From the NCBI GenBank assembly GCA_002356515.1, contig AP017605.1, positions 3,915,001-3,979,000 of the forward strand: DNA of 64,000 nucleotides, in the 5' to 3' direction. The notes under the pieces are model-generated. The model made no database searches. It was not told where the DNA came from and saw only the letters and a list, made by a program, of their open reading frames with translations. This DNA is from Mesorhizobium loti. GTDB lineage: Bacteria; Pseudomonadota; Alphaproteobacteria; Rhizobiales; Rhizobiaceae. Numbering within the stretch: position 1 is the stretch's first letter; each line of letters starts with the position of its first letter. A program made the translations under genes and the position numbers. Shown in pieces: positions 1 to 7,826 of this stretch.

Positions 1-287
1 TCTGGCGCCATGGCAGCGTCATTGGCTCCTGGCTGCTCGATCTCACCGCCGGCGCGCTGAAGAGCGATCCGGGCCTGGCGCAGTTTGGCGGCCGGGTCTC
101 GGATTCGGGCGAAGGCCGCTGGACGCTGAAAGCGGCGATCGACACCGGCGTGCCGGCGCCGGTGCTGTCCTCGGCGCTGTTCGACCGTTTCTCCTCGCAA
201 GGCGAATCCGAATTCGCCGACAAGCTGCTGTCCGCCATGCGCTATGCCTTTGGCGGCCATGTCGAGAAGCCGAAGGCCGGCAAGTGA
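1..287 (+). CDS. gnd: 6-phosphogluconate dehydrogenase, decarboxylating (3' end only)
   Basis: This is the C-terminal part of a gene that begins before the window; 94 complete sense codons remain, read from base 3 to a TGA at 285-287. The readable protein has the conserved C-terminal features of the short 6-phosphogluconate dehydrogenases: [15 protein letters not shown] near the start, an [19 protein letters not shown] helix, and a final RYAFGGH before a charged tail. The enzyme oxidatively decarboxylates 6-phosphogluconate to ribulose 5-phosphate in the cytosol. zwf follows 22 bases downstream on the same strand, so the two steps of the oxidative pentose phosphate route are probably co-transcribed. 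The N-terminal nucleotide-binding domain is not visible, so cofactor preference cannot be judged. Confidence 0.88.
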   Translation, partial: WRHGSVIGSWLLDLTAGALKSDPGLAQFGGRVSDSGEGRWTLKAAIDTGVPAPVLSSALFDRFSSQGESEFADKLLSAMRYAFGGHVEKPKAGK

Positions 288-309
288 CGCCGAAGCGGGA
301 GACGTACGC

Positions 310-1686
310 ATGAGCCAGGAACGGTCCGACACGCTGGTGCTCTTTGGAGCCACCGGCGACCTCGCCCACAAGAAGATATTTCCGGCACTTTACCAGATGG
401 TGGCCAAGGGCACGCTCACCGAACCGGTGATCGGCGTCGCCTTCGACGCCTGGGATTTGAAGCAGTTACAGGACCGCGCCCGCGACGGCATCGTCAATGC
501 GCTGGGCAAGATCGACGAAAAGGTGTTCGCCAAGTTCGCCTCGCTGCTGCGCTATGTCAGCGGCGACTATCGCGATCCGGCCACGTTCGAGAAGCTGAAG
601 GCCGCGCTCGGCAGTGCCCGGCGGCCGCTGCACTACATGGCGGTGCCGCCGACCATGTTCGAGACGGTCGTGCAAGGGTTGGAACAGTCGGGCACCGCGC
701 ATGGCGCGCGGCTGATGGTGGAAAAGCCCTTCGGCCACGATCTGCAATCGGCACGCTGGCTGAACCGGGTGCTGCATCTGGTGTTCGACGAACAGTCGAT
801 CTTCCGCATCGACCACTATCTCGGCAAGGAAGCGATCCAGAACCTGCTCTATTTCCGCTTCGCCAATTCCTTTCTGGAGCCGATCTGGAACCGCAACTAC
901 GTCGAGAGCGTGCAGATCACCATGGCCGAGGATTTCGGCATCGAGGGTCGCGGCAAGTTCTATGACGATGTCGGCTGCATCCGGGACGTCATCGAGAACC
1001 ATCTGCTCAACATCCTGTTGCTACTGGCCATGGAGCCACCGGTCGGCCGCTCCGCCGACGATTTGATCGACGAGAAGGTGCAGGTGCTGAGGGCAATCCG
1101 GACGCTGACGAAGAACGATGTCGTTCGCGGCCAGTTCACCGGCTATCTCGCCGAGCCCGGCGTCAAGCCGAACTCGCCGGTCGAGACCTTCGCGGCGGTG
1201 CGCTTCTTCGTCGACACATGGCGCTGGCAGGACGTGCCGTTCTTCATCCGCGCCGGCAAGAACATGCCGGTGCATGTCACCGAGGTGGTGGTGCGGCTGA
1301 AGCGCCCGCCGCTCGACGTCTTCGACCCGATCAAGCCTGCCGACCAGAATTACGTGCGCTTCCGCATCGACCCGCAGGTGGTGATCGCCATCGGCGCGCA
1401 GCGCAAAGCGCCGGGCGACGACATGGTCGGCGAGCAGGTGGAACTGACGGCGCTTGACGACAGCAAGGCCGACATGCCGCCTTATGAAAGGCTGATCGGC
1501 GACGCCATGAACGGCAATGGCCAGCTCTTCACCCGCCAGGACGCGGCGGAGCTCGCCTGGCGCATTGTCGGGCCGGTGCTCGGCGACACCACGCCGCCGC
1601 ATCTCTACGAGCCGAAGACATGGGGACCGGCGGACGCCATGGCCGGCTTCGGACCGCCCAATGGCTGGATCGACCCGGTGGCATGA
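310..1686 (+). CDS. zwf: Glucose-6-phosphate 1-dehydrogenase
   Basis: Cytosolic enzyme oxidising glucose 6-phosphate to 6-phosphogluconolactone with NAD(P)+. The 458-residue protein has the N-terminal nucleotide-binding motif GATGDLA at residues 14-20 and the substrate-binding/catalytic motif RIDHYLGKE at 166-174, followed by the usual NLLYFRFAN segment. Length is slightly under the 480-510 typical of the family. The ATG at 310 was chosen because [17 protein letters not shown] places the Rossmann motif normally and GGGAGA lies upstream; the frame stays open further upstream inside the gnd 3' end, but that would add an unrelated arginine-rich leader. It sits between gnd and a glucokinase-like gene, probably in one operon. 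No 6-phosphogluconolactonase gene is visible beside it. Confidence 0.95.
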   Translation: MSQERSDTLVLFGATGDLAHKKIFPALYQMVAKGTLTEPVIGVAFDAWDLKQLQDRARDGIVNALGKIDEKVFAKFASLLRYVSGDYRDPATFEKLKAALGSARRPLHYMAVPPTMFETVVQGLEQSGTAHGARLMVEKPFGHDLQSARWLNRVLHLVFDEQSIFRIDHYLGKEAIQNLLYFRFANSFLEPIWNRNYVESVQITMAEDFGIEGRGKFYDDVGCIRDVIENHLLNILLLLAMEPPVGRSADDLIDEKVQVLRAIRTLTKNDVVRGQFTGYLAEPGVKPNSPVETFAAVRFFVDTWRWQDVPFFIRAGKNMPVHVTEVVVRLKRPPLDVFDPIKPADQNYVRFRIDPQVVIAIGAQRKAPGDDMVGEQVELTALDDSKADMPPYERLIGDAMNGNGQLFTRQDAAELAWRIVGPVLGDTTPPHLYEPKTWGPADAMAGFGPPNGWIDPVA

Positions 1687-1699
1687 GGGAGGGGACGCG

Positions 1700-2398
1700 A
1701 TGGCCAAGGCAGTGAAGCCAACAGCACCCGAGCCGGTCGTGCTGGCGATCGACATTGGCGGCTCGCACGTCAAGATCCTGACCAGTGCCGGCGGCGCCGA
1801 GCGCCGGGACGATTCCGGCCCGGATCTGACGCCGCAGCAGATGATCGACAAGGTGAAGAAGCTCGCCGAGGGCCTGTCCTACGACGTCATCTCGATGGGC
1901 TATCCCGGCCCGGTGCGTCACAACAAGCCAGTGCTCGACCCGATGAACCTCGGCAAGGGTTGGGCCGGCTTCGACTTCGCCGCGCAGTTCGGCAAGCCGG
2001 TCAAGGTGGTCAATGATGCATTGATGCAGGCCATCGGCAGTTATGAAGGCGGGCGCATGCTGTTCCTCGGCCTCGGAACCGGCCTCGGCGCGGCGATGAT
2101 CGCCGACCATGTAGGCCTGCCCATGGAACTCGCCCACCTGCCTTACAAGAAGACAAAGAGCTTCGAGGATTATGTCGGTGAGCGCGGCCTGGAAAGGCGC
2201 GGCAAGAAGAAATGGCGCGAATCTGTCTTCGACGTCGTCAACCGGCTGCGCGCCGCCCTGCAGCCAGACTATGTCGTCATTGGCGGCGGCAATGTCGACA
2301 AGCTCGACGAGTTACCGGCCGACTCCAGGCGCGGTGACAACACACGCGCCTTCGAAGGCGGATTTCGTCTGTGGCGAGACAAAGCCCTGATCGTCTGA
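1700..2398 (+). CDS. ppgK: ROK-family glucokinase, polyphosphate glucokinase-like
   Basis: Predicted sugar kinase of the ROK family, 232 residues. The phosphate-binding loop DIGGSHVK is at 18-25, the catalytic aspartate is probably D106 in VVNDALMQA, and the glycine-rich GLGTGLG is at 124-130. The short length, the ELAHLPY segment and the late IGGGN motif resemble polyphosphate/ATP glucokinases rather than E. coli Glk. It would make glucose 6-phosphate, the substrate of the zwf product encoded 13 bases upstream, and it has a strong GGGAGGGG ribosome site. Whether the phosphate donor is polyphosphate, ATP or both cannot be read from the sequence. The start was placed at ATG 1700; upstream frame extension overlaps zwf and is not needed. 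Confidence 0.82.
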   Translation: MAKAVKPTAPEPVVLAIDIGGSHVKILTSAGGAERRDDSGPDLTPQQMIDKVKKLAEGLSYDVISMGYPGPVRHNKPVLDPMNLGKGWAGFDFAAQFGKPVKVVNDALMQAIGSYEGGRMLFLGLGTGLGAAMIADHVGLPMELAHLPYKKTKSFEDYVGERGLERRGKKKWRESVFDVVNRLRAALQPDYVVIGGGNVDKLDELPADSRRGDNTRAFEGGFRLWRDKALIV

Positions 2399-2611
2399 TA
2401 TTATTACAGTTTAGTATAGTTGTTCAAAATAACGTGTGTCGCCGCGCTTAATCATTGCGTTGCGCAGATTTGCCGACTAGGAATTTTGCGCACTGTCCGG
2501 CGTGCTCCGCGGAACACGCTAAAGACGCTTCAGCATTTTTTGTTTTTTGTGCCTCGTCCTTTCGAAAACGCTCCCGATTTTCGAGGCCGTGCACCATAGA
2601 CGGAGGAAACA
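2399..2611 (+). promoter_or_regulatory. AT-rich leader/promoter region of mucR
   Basis: The 213 bases ahead of mucR are clearly more AT-rich than the rest of the window. They include several T-A steps just after 2398 and T-runs around 2534-2550. Ros/MucR proteins are known to bind AT-rich sites with T-A steps and often repress their own gene, so autoregulation here is a reasonable inference. An ideal GGAGG at 2602-2606 precedes the TTG start. No sharp -35/-10 pair was assigned. Confidence 0.4.
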
Positions 2612-3070
2612 TTGACCGACGATAGCAACGACGCTCGTATCGACCTTCTCGAACTGACCGCCCACATCGTGTCCGCTTACGTTGAGAAGAACCGCCTGCC
2701 CGCCTCCGGTCTGGCCGACCTTATCGCCAGCGTCGCCACCTCGATCGCCGGGCTCGGCAAGCCGGCCGTGCCGGTGGCGGCACCCCTGGTTCCCGCCGTC
2801 AACCCGAAGAAGTCGGTGACGCCGGATTTCATCATCTGCCTCGAGGACGGCAAGAAGTTCAAATCGCTGAAGCGCCATCTTGGCGTGCATTTCGGCCTGA
2901 CGCCGGACGCCTACCGCGCCAAATGGGGCCTGCCGGCGGACTATCCGATGGTTGCCCCCAACTACGCGGCCTCGCGCTCGCAACTGGCGAAGTCGATCGG
3001 CCTCGGCCGCAAGGCCGTCGAAGTGGCGCCTGTCAAGACCAAGGGCCGCAAGGCCAAGGTCGCGGCCTGA
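2612..3070 (+). CDS. mucR: MucR/Ros family transcriptional regulator
   Basis: DNA-binding regulator of the Ros/MucR prokaryotic zinc-finger family, which in rhizobia and Brucella controls exopolysaccharide, motility and cell-surface genes. The 152-residue protein has the family architecture: a helical N-terminal oligomerisation part (about 1-50), a linker, then the zinc-finger domain with C76, D79, H89 and H93 as probable ligands, followed by the conserved WGLPADYPMVAPNYA and a basic tail. The second ligand is Asp rather than Cys, as in several MucR proteins. Translation starts at TTG 2612, five bases after a perfect GGAGG; no ATG occurs before the conserved region. It is monocistronic, with an AT-rich upstream region suited to autoregulation. 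Confidence 0.93.
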   Translation: MTDDSNDARIDLLELTAHIVSAYVEKNRLPASGLADLIASVATSIAGLGKPAVPVAAPLVPAVNPKKSVTPDFIICLEDGKKFKSLKRHLGVHFGLTPDAYRAKWGLPADYPMVAPNYAASRSQLAKSIGLGRKAVEVAPVKTKGRKAKVAA

Positions 3071-3147
3071 GGCCGCCTGCTTGGCTGAATGCTCTGTCAG
3101 AGCTACACGTCTTGCAATCAATCCGATGACAAGCGCTCTGACAGGCC

Positions 3148-3657
3148 ATGCACTTCATAAACGAGACCGACGATTATTTCGAGCATGGGCTTGATATATA
3201 CGACTCGCGCTATGAGGTCGTGCGCGAGCCGGCACTTGGCCAACTATACGCCAGTCTTTTGGCGAAATACGGAAAGGCATTTGATCTTAAGCCGGTGAGA
3301 AGCCGGCCCCTGGATGGCATCGAGGTAGAAGCCTACAGGACGAGAGGACCTGCCTTCTTCCTTTTGTTCTATGCGACGATGAAGGACCAGATCGGCGGAC
3401 CTCTCTATGTGATAACGGAGTTGCACGGCCGAGTTTCCCGTCCGGACGCCATTTTTGAACTCGAAAGCTCTGTCCCACTTTCCTTAACTCATGGCGACAA
3501 GGGCGGTGTAGATCACGTCTGCTTCAGAAGAGACCTCGAATTCCTGCTGGTTCGCGATCAGAACGGCACAATTGCCGGCTATGGAAAGGCCGCCGCCTGG
3601 GTGAGGGCCTTCCGAAAGTTCTATCCCGAGTTTGTCGTTGGAGGGTCAGGTCGTTGA
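3148..3657 (+). CDS. Hypothetical protein, no recognised family
   Basis: A 169-residue open frame starting at ATG 3148, with only a weak ribosome site upstream. I do not recognise a family. The product is soluble-looking, with no signal peptide or membrane helix. It has an aromatic, acidic N-terminus (residues 1-15) and a hydrophobic strand with consecutive phenylalanines near 70-75 that suggests a beta-rich core; only one cysteine is visible. Codon use is more mixed at third positions than in neighbouring genes, which may indicate a later acquisition. It lies 77 bases after mucR and 57 before an aminotransferase and shares no obvious operon with either. Function is unknown, and the gene call rests on frame length and position between genes. 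Confidence 0.6.
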   Translation: MHFINETDDYFEHGLDIYDSRYEVVREPALGQLYASLLAKYGKAFDLKPVRSRPLDGIEVEAYRTRGPAFFLLFYATMKDQIGGPLYVITELHGRVSRPDAIFELESSVPLSLTHGDKGGVDHVCFRRDLEFLLVRDQNGTIAGYGKAAAWVRAFRKFYPEFVVGGSGR

Positions 3658-3714
3658 CAACTTGCCTTCGCTGCTGGGATGGAGCCTTTGAGCTAACGTC
3701 TCAGGGGGGAAGCC

Positions 3715-4815
3715 ATGAACTACACCAGGATGGTGATCGAGAAGGAAGCGCCGGAGGAATACGGCTACGACCGCATCCGCTTCAATCTCTCCGAAAGCTC
3801 GATCGCCGACCAGAAACTCTCCGACATTGGCCTGTCGCTGCCGGACCTGACGCTGTTCTATGGCGAGCATCGCGGCGACAAGGAGTTGCGCGCGCTGATC
3901 GCGGCGCAGGATGCCGGCGTCTCACCTGACGATGTGCTGGTCACCGCCGGTGCCGCCGGCGCGTTGTTCATCATCTCGACCTCGCTTTTGTCGGCGAGCG
4001 ACCACCTCGTCGTCATCAGGCCCAACTACGCCACCAACATCGAAACCCCAAGGGCGATCGGCTGCGCCATCAGCTTCGTCGACCTCGCCTTCGAGGAAGG
4101 CTTCGCCATCAATGTCGAGGCCGTCAAGGCGGCGATGCGGCCGAACACGAAACTGATCAGCGTTACTTGTCCGCACAACCCGACCGGCACGATGATGGGC
4201 CAAGCCGATCTCGACGCGCTGGTGGCGCTCGCGGAGAGCCGCAACTGCCATTTGCTGGTCGACGAGACCTATCGCGACCTCTCCTATGGCAGGCGCCTGC
4301 CATCGGCTGCCTCACTCAGCAAGAAGGCGATCAGCGTCTCGTCGCTGTCGAAGGCCTTCGGCATTCCCGGCATCCGCATCGGCTGGCTGATCACCAGGGA
4401 TGCAGCGCTTCAGGAGACATTCCTCGCCGCCAAGGAGCAGATCGGAATCTGTGGCAGCGTCATCGACGAGGGCATTGCGCGCGGCATGCTGGAGCGCCGG
4501 GAAGCCTTCCTGGGAGCGCTGCTGCCCGAGATGGCCAAGCGCCGCGACATCGTCCAGGCCTGGATCGACCGGGAACCGCTGGTCGACTGGATCAGGCCCG
4601 AAGGCGGTGTCGTCGGTTTCCCGCGCCTCAATGTCGAGCCCGGCTTCGACCTCGACCGGTTCTATCTGAACCTGCTGGAAAACCATGGCACCTATGTCGG
4701 GCCCGGCCACTGGTTCGAGATGGAAAAGCGCTTCTTCCGCGTCGGCTTCGGCTGGCCGACGGAAGCCGAATTGAGGGGCGGGCTCCAGGCAATCTCGGCT
4801 GCGCTGCGGCAGTAA
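3715..4815 (+). CDS. PLP-dependent aminotransferase, class I/II
   Basis: Cytosolic fold-type I aminotransferase of 366 residues. Family landmarks are present: CPHNPTG at 152-158, DETYR at 183-187 contacting the cofactor, and the Schiff-base lysine K213 in SSLSKAFGIPGIRIGW. The fold is complete, although 366 residues is toward the short side. ATG 3715 is preceded by GGGGGGAAG. The amino-donor specificity cannot be deduced; members of this family include aspartate, histidinol-phosphate and aromatic aminotransferases and carbon-sulfur lyases. The gene stands alone between an unknown gene and an MFS transporter with a 161-base gap, so context does not assign a pathway. Confidence 0.88.
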   Translation: MNYTRMVIEKEAPEEYGYDRIRFNLSESSIADQKLSDIGLSLPDLTLFYGEHRGDKELRALIAAQDAGVSPDDVLVTAGAAGALFIISTSLLSASDHLVVIRPNYATNIETPRAIGCAISFVDLAFEEGFAINVEAVKAAMRPNTKLISVTCPHNPTGTMMGQADLDALVALAESRNCHLLVDETYRDLSYGRRLPSAASLSKKAISVSSLSKAFGIPGIRIGWLITRDAALQETFLAAKEQIGICGSVIDEGIARGMLERREAFLGALLPEMAKRRDIVQAWIDREPLVDWIRPEGGVVGFPRLNVEPGFDLDRFYLNLLENHGTYVGPGHWFEMEKRFFRVGFGWPTEAELRGGLQAISAALRQ

Positions 4816-4976
4816 CTTCCTCGTGCGATGGACGCAACAGGCTGAGAATCCCTTGATCCAGTGCTGATTTTAGCACACATGCCGTATCGAACTTTGCTAG
4901 ACGTTCCATTGGTCGGACCAGCGCCCATCCGGGAAGTGCCCCGACGGCCAATGCTATCGCAATGGGGCCTTGATCC

Positions 4977-6215
4977 GTGACATCAGCACAAACTTCGCCG
5001 GAGCAGCGCTACGCTGCCTTCCGGCACAAAGCCTTCCTCAGCTACTGGACGGCGCGCTTTCTCACCACTTTCGCCACCATGATCGTCTCTGTCGCCGTCG
5101 GCTGGCAGATCTATGATTTGACGCGCGATCCCTTCGACCTCGGCATCGTCGGCATCGTCCAGTTCCTGCCGTCCCTGCTTCTGGTGCTGGTCACCGGCGT
5201 CGTCGCCGACCGCTTCGGTCGCCGGCTGATCATGGCGCTGTCGACGGTGGTCGAAGCATGCTGCGCGCTCGTTCTGCTGTACTTCACGCTGCATGGCCTT
5301 GTCAGTCCACTGCCGATCTTCGTCGTTCTGGCGCTGTTCGGCATGGCGCGCGCCTTTTACGGACCAGCCTCGTCGTCGCTGTTTGCCAATCTGGTGCCAC
5401 CGGAAGATTTCGGCAACGCGATTGCGTGGAACTCGTCCGCCTGGCAGACGGCGACGATCATCGGCCCGGTCGCCGGCGGCCTGCTCTACGGCGTTTCGCC
5501 GGAGGCTGCATACGCCGTCGCCTCTGTGCTGATGTTGGTGGCCGGCCTGCTGATCTTCACCATTCCCAAGCCTGCCCAGCAGACTGCAACCGACAAGCCG
5601 ACGATGGAAACGCTGTTTGCCGGCTTCCGCTACATCTGGAGCGAGAAGATCGTGCTCGGCGCCATCTCGCTCGATCTCTTCGCCGTGCTTTTGTCCGGCG
5701 CCTCGGCGCTGCTGCCGGTCTATGCGCGAGATATTCTTGAACTCGGCCCCTGGGGACTTGGCCTATTGCGCTCAGCGCCTGGCATCGGCGCCATCTGCGT
5801 CGCCGTCTGGCTCGCCGGGCATCCGCTCCGCGACAATGCCGGCAAGATCATGCTCGGCTTTGTCGCGGCATTCGGCGCCTTCACCGTGCTGTTTGGCCTG
5901 TCGACCGTCACCTGGCTGTCGATCGTCGCATTGGCCCTCCTCGGCGCCACCGACATGTTCAGCGTCTATATCAGGGAGACGCTGATCCAGCTGTGGACGC
6001 CGGACGAGGTGCGCGGCCGCGTCAACGCCGTCAACCAGGTCTTCGTCGGCGCCTCCAACGAAGTCGGCGAATTCCGTGCCGGCACCATGGCGGCGCTGAT
6101 CGGTACGGTTCCGGCCGTGGTGATCGGCGGCATCGGCGCCGTCGCGGTCGCCGGGCTGTGGGCGTATCTGTTCCCGGCGCTGCGCAAGGTGCGTCACCTC
6201 AACGGGCGAAACTGA
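4977..6215 (+). CDS. MFS transporter, EntS-like exporter
   Basis: Twelve-helix major facilitator of 412 residues in the inner membrane, of the MFS_3 / enterobactin-exporter-like group. The loop after helix 2 has the MFS signature as VADRFGRRLIM, and the arrangement of helices in two halves with a central charged loop (about 195-215) is regular. Translation appears to start at GTG 4977; no suitable ATG lies before the conserved RHKAFLSYWTARF entry helix. These transporters export small molecules such as siderophores or drugs by proton antiport. No siderophore genes are nearby, so the substrate is unknown. The NIPSNAP gene starts 34 bases downstream and may be co-transcribed. Confidence 0.88.
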   Translation: MTSAQTSPEQRYAAFRHKAFLSYWTARFLTTFATMIVSVAVGWQIYDLTRDPFDLGIVGIVQFLPSLLLVLVTGVVADRFGRRLIMALSTVVEACCALVLLYFTLHGLVSPLPIFVVLALFGMARAFYGPASSSLFANLVPPEDFGNAIAWNSSAWQTATIIGPVAGGLLYGVSPEAAYAVASVLMLVAGLLIFTIPKPAQQTATDKPTMETLFAGFRYIWSEKIVLGAISLDLFAVLLSGASALLPVYARDILELGPWGLGLLRSAPGIGAICVAVWLAGHPLRDNAGKIMLGFVAAFGAFTVLFGLSTVTWLSIVALALLGATDMFSVYIRETLIQLWTPDEVRGRVNAVNQVFVGASNEVGEFRAGTMAALIGTVPAVVIGGIGAVAVAGLWAYLFPALRKVRHLNGRN

Positions 6216-6249
6216 CGCTCAGCAAGATTACGCTGTCACAGGAGCTGCC

Positions 6250-6558
6250 ATGATTACCTGTCACCTGAAATATGTCATCGATCCGTACAAGCTTGCCGAG
6301 TTTGAAGAGTATGGCCGTCGCTGGATCGGTCTGGTCAATCGTCTCGGCGGAAACCATCATGGCTATTTCCTTCCGAGCGAAGGAGCGAACAATATCGCCT
6401 ATGCCATGTTCAGCTTTCCGAGCCTTGCCGACTACGAGGACTATCGCAAGCGGATGGCTGCCGACCCGGAATGCCAGGAAGTATTTGAGACGGAAAAGCG
6501 CAATCGCAGCATTCTCAGCTATGAGCGCAGCTTCATGCGGCCGGTGCTCGAACCCTAG
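6250..6558 (+). CDS. NIPSNAP family protein
   Basis: Small dimeric alpha-beta barrel protein of 102 residues. The pattern with YVIDPYKLAEFEEYGRRW near the N-terminus, a central VNRLGG...GYFLPSEG strand pair and the SFPSLADYEDYRKRM helix is typical of bacterial NIPSNAP proteins. Their biochemical role is not established. An AGGAG ribosome site sits directly upstream of ATG 6250. It follows the MFS gene by 34 bases on the same strand, and the next gene is convergent. Confidence 0.85.
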   Translation: MITCHLKYVIDPYKLAEFEEYGRRWIGLVNRLGGNHHGYFLPSEGANNIAYAMFSFPSLADYEDYRKRMAADPECQEVFETEKRNRSILSYERSFMRPVLEP

Positions 6559-6577
6559 GGAAATTGCAGGATAGGGG

Positions 6578-7291
6578 CTACCGCACCGGCCTGCCGAACA
6601 CCATGCGCAAAAACTCGTCCAGCCAGCGCTTCAGATGCATGTCCCAGATCAGCCGGCCGCCGAGGTGATCGCGGCCGGGCTGCGCGCCCGGCAGTTCGAA
6701 GCGGTGAGCGCCGCGCACCACCCAGCGCTGCATCATCACCCGGGTCAACTCGCCATGAAACTGAATGCCCCAGGCATTGTCGCCGTAGCGGAAGGCCTGG
6801 TTTGGATAGGTGTCGGCCGTCGCCAGCAGCGTCGCATCCCTGGGCAATGAAAAGCCCTCGCGGTGGAACTGGTAGACCATTTGGGGCCAGTGCATCAGCT
6901 TCTTGCCGGCCTCGGTCGCTTTCAGCGGATACCAGCCGATCTCGACCAGCCCTTCGCCGTGACCCTCGACCTTGCCGCCGAGATGGTTGACCAGCATCTG
7001 CGCGCCGAGGCAGATGCCGAGGCATGGCCGGTTCTCCCGGAGCGGGACTTCCAGCCAGTTGGTCTCGCGGCGGACGAACTCGTCCTCGTCATTGGCGCTC
7101 ATCGGCCCGCCGAACACCACCGTGCCGGCATGGCCGTCCAGCGTCTCCGGCAAGGCGTCGCCAAGCGGCGGCCGGCGGATGTCGAGCTCGAAGCCCTCTT
7201 CGATGAGCATGTGGCCGACGCGTCCTGGGCTCGAATTCTCCTGATGCAGCACGATCAGGATTTTTGGGTTCGAGCTCATTGCGCGCGGCAT
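6578..7291 (-). CDS. Class I glutamine amidotransferase-like protein
   Basis: Stand-alone class I glutamine amidotransferase domain of 237 residues, similar to GMP-synthase-type glutaminase domains. The nucleophile is C94 in GICLGAQ, and H179 with E181 in FHGE complete the triad, so the glutaminase site is intact. The acceptor reaction is unknown; proteins of this kind include gamma-glutamyl-polyamine hydrolases and uncharacterised amidotransferases. Two starts are possible, ATG 7291 or ATG 7279, and neither has a convincing ribosome site. It is the last gene of the minus-strand run from hemC, 18 bases after the TerB-like gene, and converges on the NIPSNAP gene. Confidence 0.85.
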   Translation of the reverse strand: MPRAMSSNPKILIVLHQENSSPGRVGHMLIEEGFELDIRRPPLGDALPETLDGHAGTVVFGGPMSANDEDEFVRRETNWLEVPLRENRPCLGICLGAQMLVNHLGGKVEGHGEGLVEIGWYPLKATEAGKKLMHWPQMVYQFHREGFSLPRDATLLATADTYPNQAFRYGDNAWGIQFHGELTRVMMQRWVVRGAHRFELPGAQPGRDHLGGRLIWDMHLKRWLDEFLRMVFGRPVR

Positions 7292-7309
7292 CGTCAGGCG
7301 AGATCCCGT

Positions 7310-7789
7310 CTATTCGTCGCTGGATGTTCCACGGGCGCCCGGCGCGTGCGCCGCCGCCTTGCGGCGCGCCTCGACCCGGTCGTGACGCTCGACGCCTATC
7401 AGTTCGGCGACACGCCACACCGTATTGTCCTCGAGCTCGTGCAGTTCGCCATCGGCATAGACGATCTCCCACATCAGGCCGATGAAGGCCTTGCGCCCGT
7501 CCGCGTCGAGATGGCGCTTGAGCACGCTGGTGAAGGCATAGAGATCGATCGCCTCATTGTCGGCCCGCTCGCCGGCGGCGACCAGCGCTTCGAGTTCGGC
7601 GCCGCTGATCGAGTAGCTCTCGGAGAGCACCGCCTTGAACCGTTCCCACTCGACATCCTGGCGTACACCGTCGGCGTTCATCACATGGTAGAGCAGCGCT
7701 GAAGCCGCGACGCGCGGATCGTCCGTGCTGGCCTGCGCGCCGGGTCCGGCGGGCAAATCCCTGAGAAACGACAGAACGCGTTCGAACAT
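7310..7789 (-). CDS. TerB-family (tellurite resistance TerB-like) protein
   Basis: All-helical cytosolic protein of 159 residues with a TerB-like domain. The helix beginning DPRVAASALLYHVMNADG and the later LMWEIVYADGELHELEDN carry the paired acidic turns typical of TerB folds, which can bind metal. The start was set at ATG 7789 because upstream codons in the same frame are an arginine-rich shadow of the hemY 3' end. It begins 37 bases after hemY, so it is probably the fifth gene of the hemC-hemD-Mic60-hemY run. Despite the family name, nothing here points to tellurite resistance, since the rest of a ter operon is absent. Confidence 0.83.
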   Translation of the reverse strand: MFERVLSFLRDLPAGPGAQASTDDPRVAASALLYHVMNADGVRQDVEWERFKAVLSESYSISGAELEALVAAGERADNEAIDLYAFTSVLKRHLDADGRKAFIGLMWEIVYADGELHELEDNTVWRVAELIGVERHDRVEARRKAAAHAPGARGTSSDE

Positions 7790-7826
7790 CAATCCATTCC
7801 CCAACGGCCCAAGGGCCGGCCCAATA

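Noticed and set aside
7310..7789. TerB-like gene as evidence for a tellurite-resistance system
   Set aside because: No other ter genes are present, and the gene sits in a heme cluster. TerB-like domains occur in many unrelated contexts.
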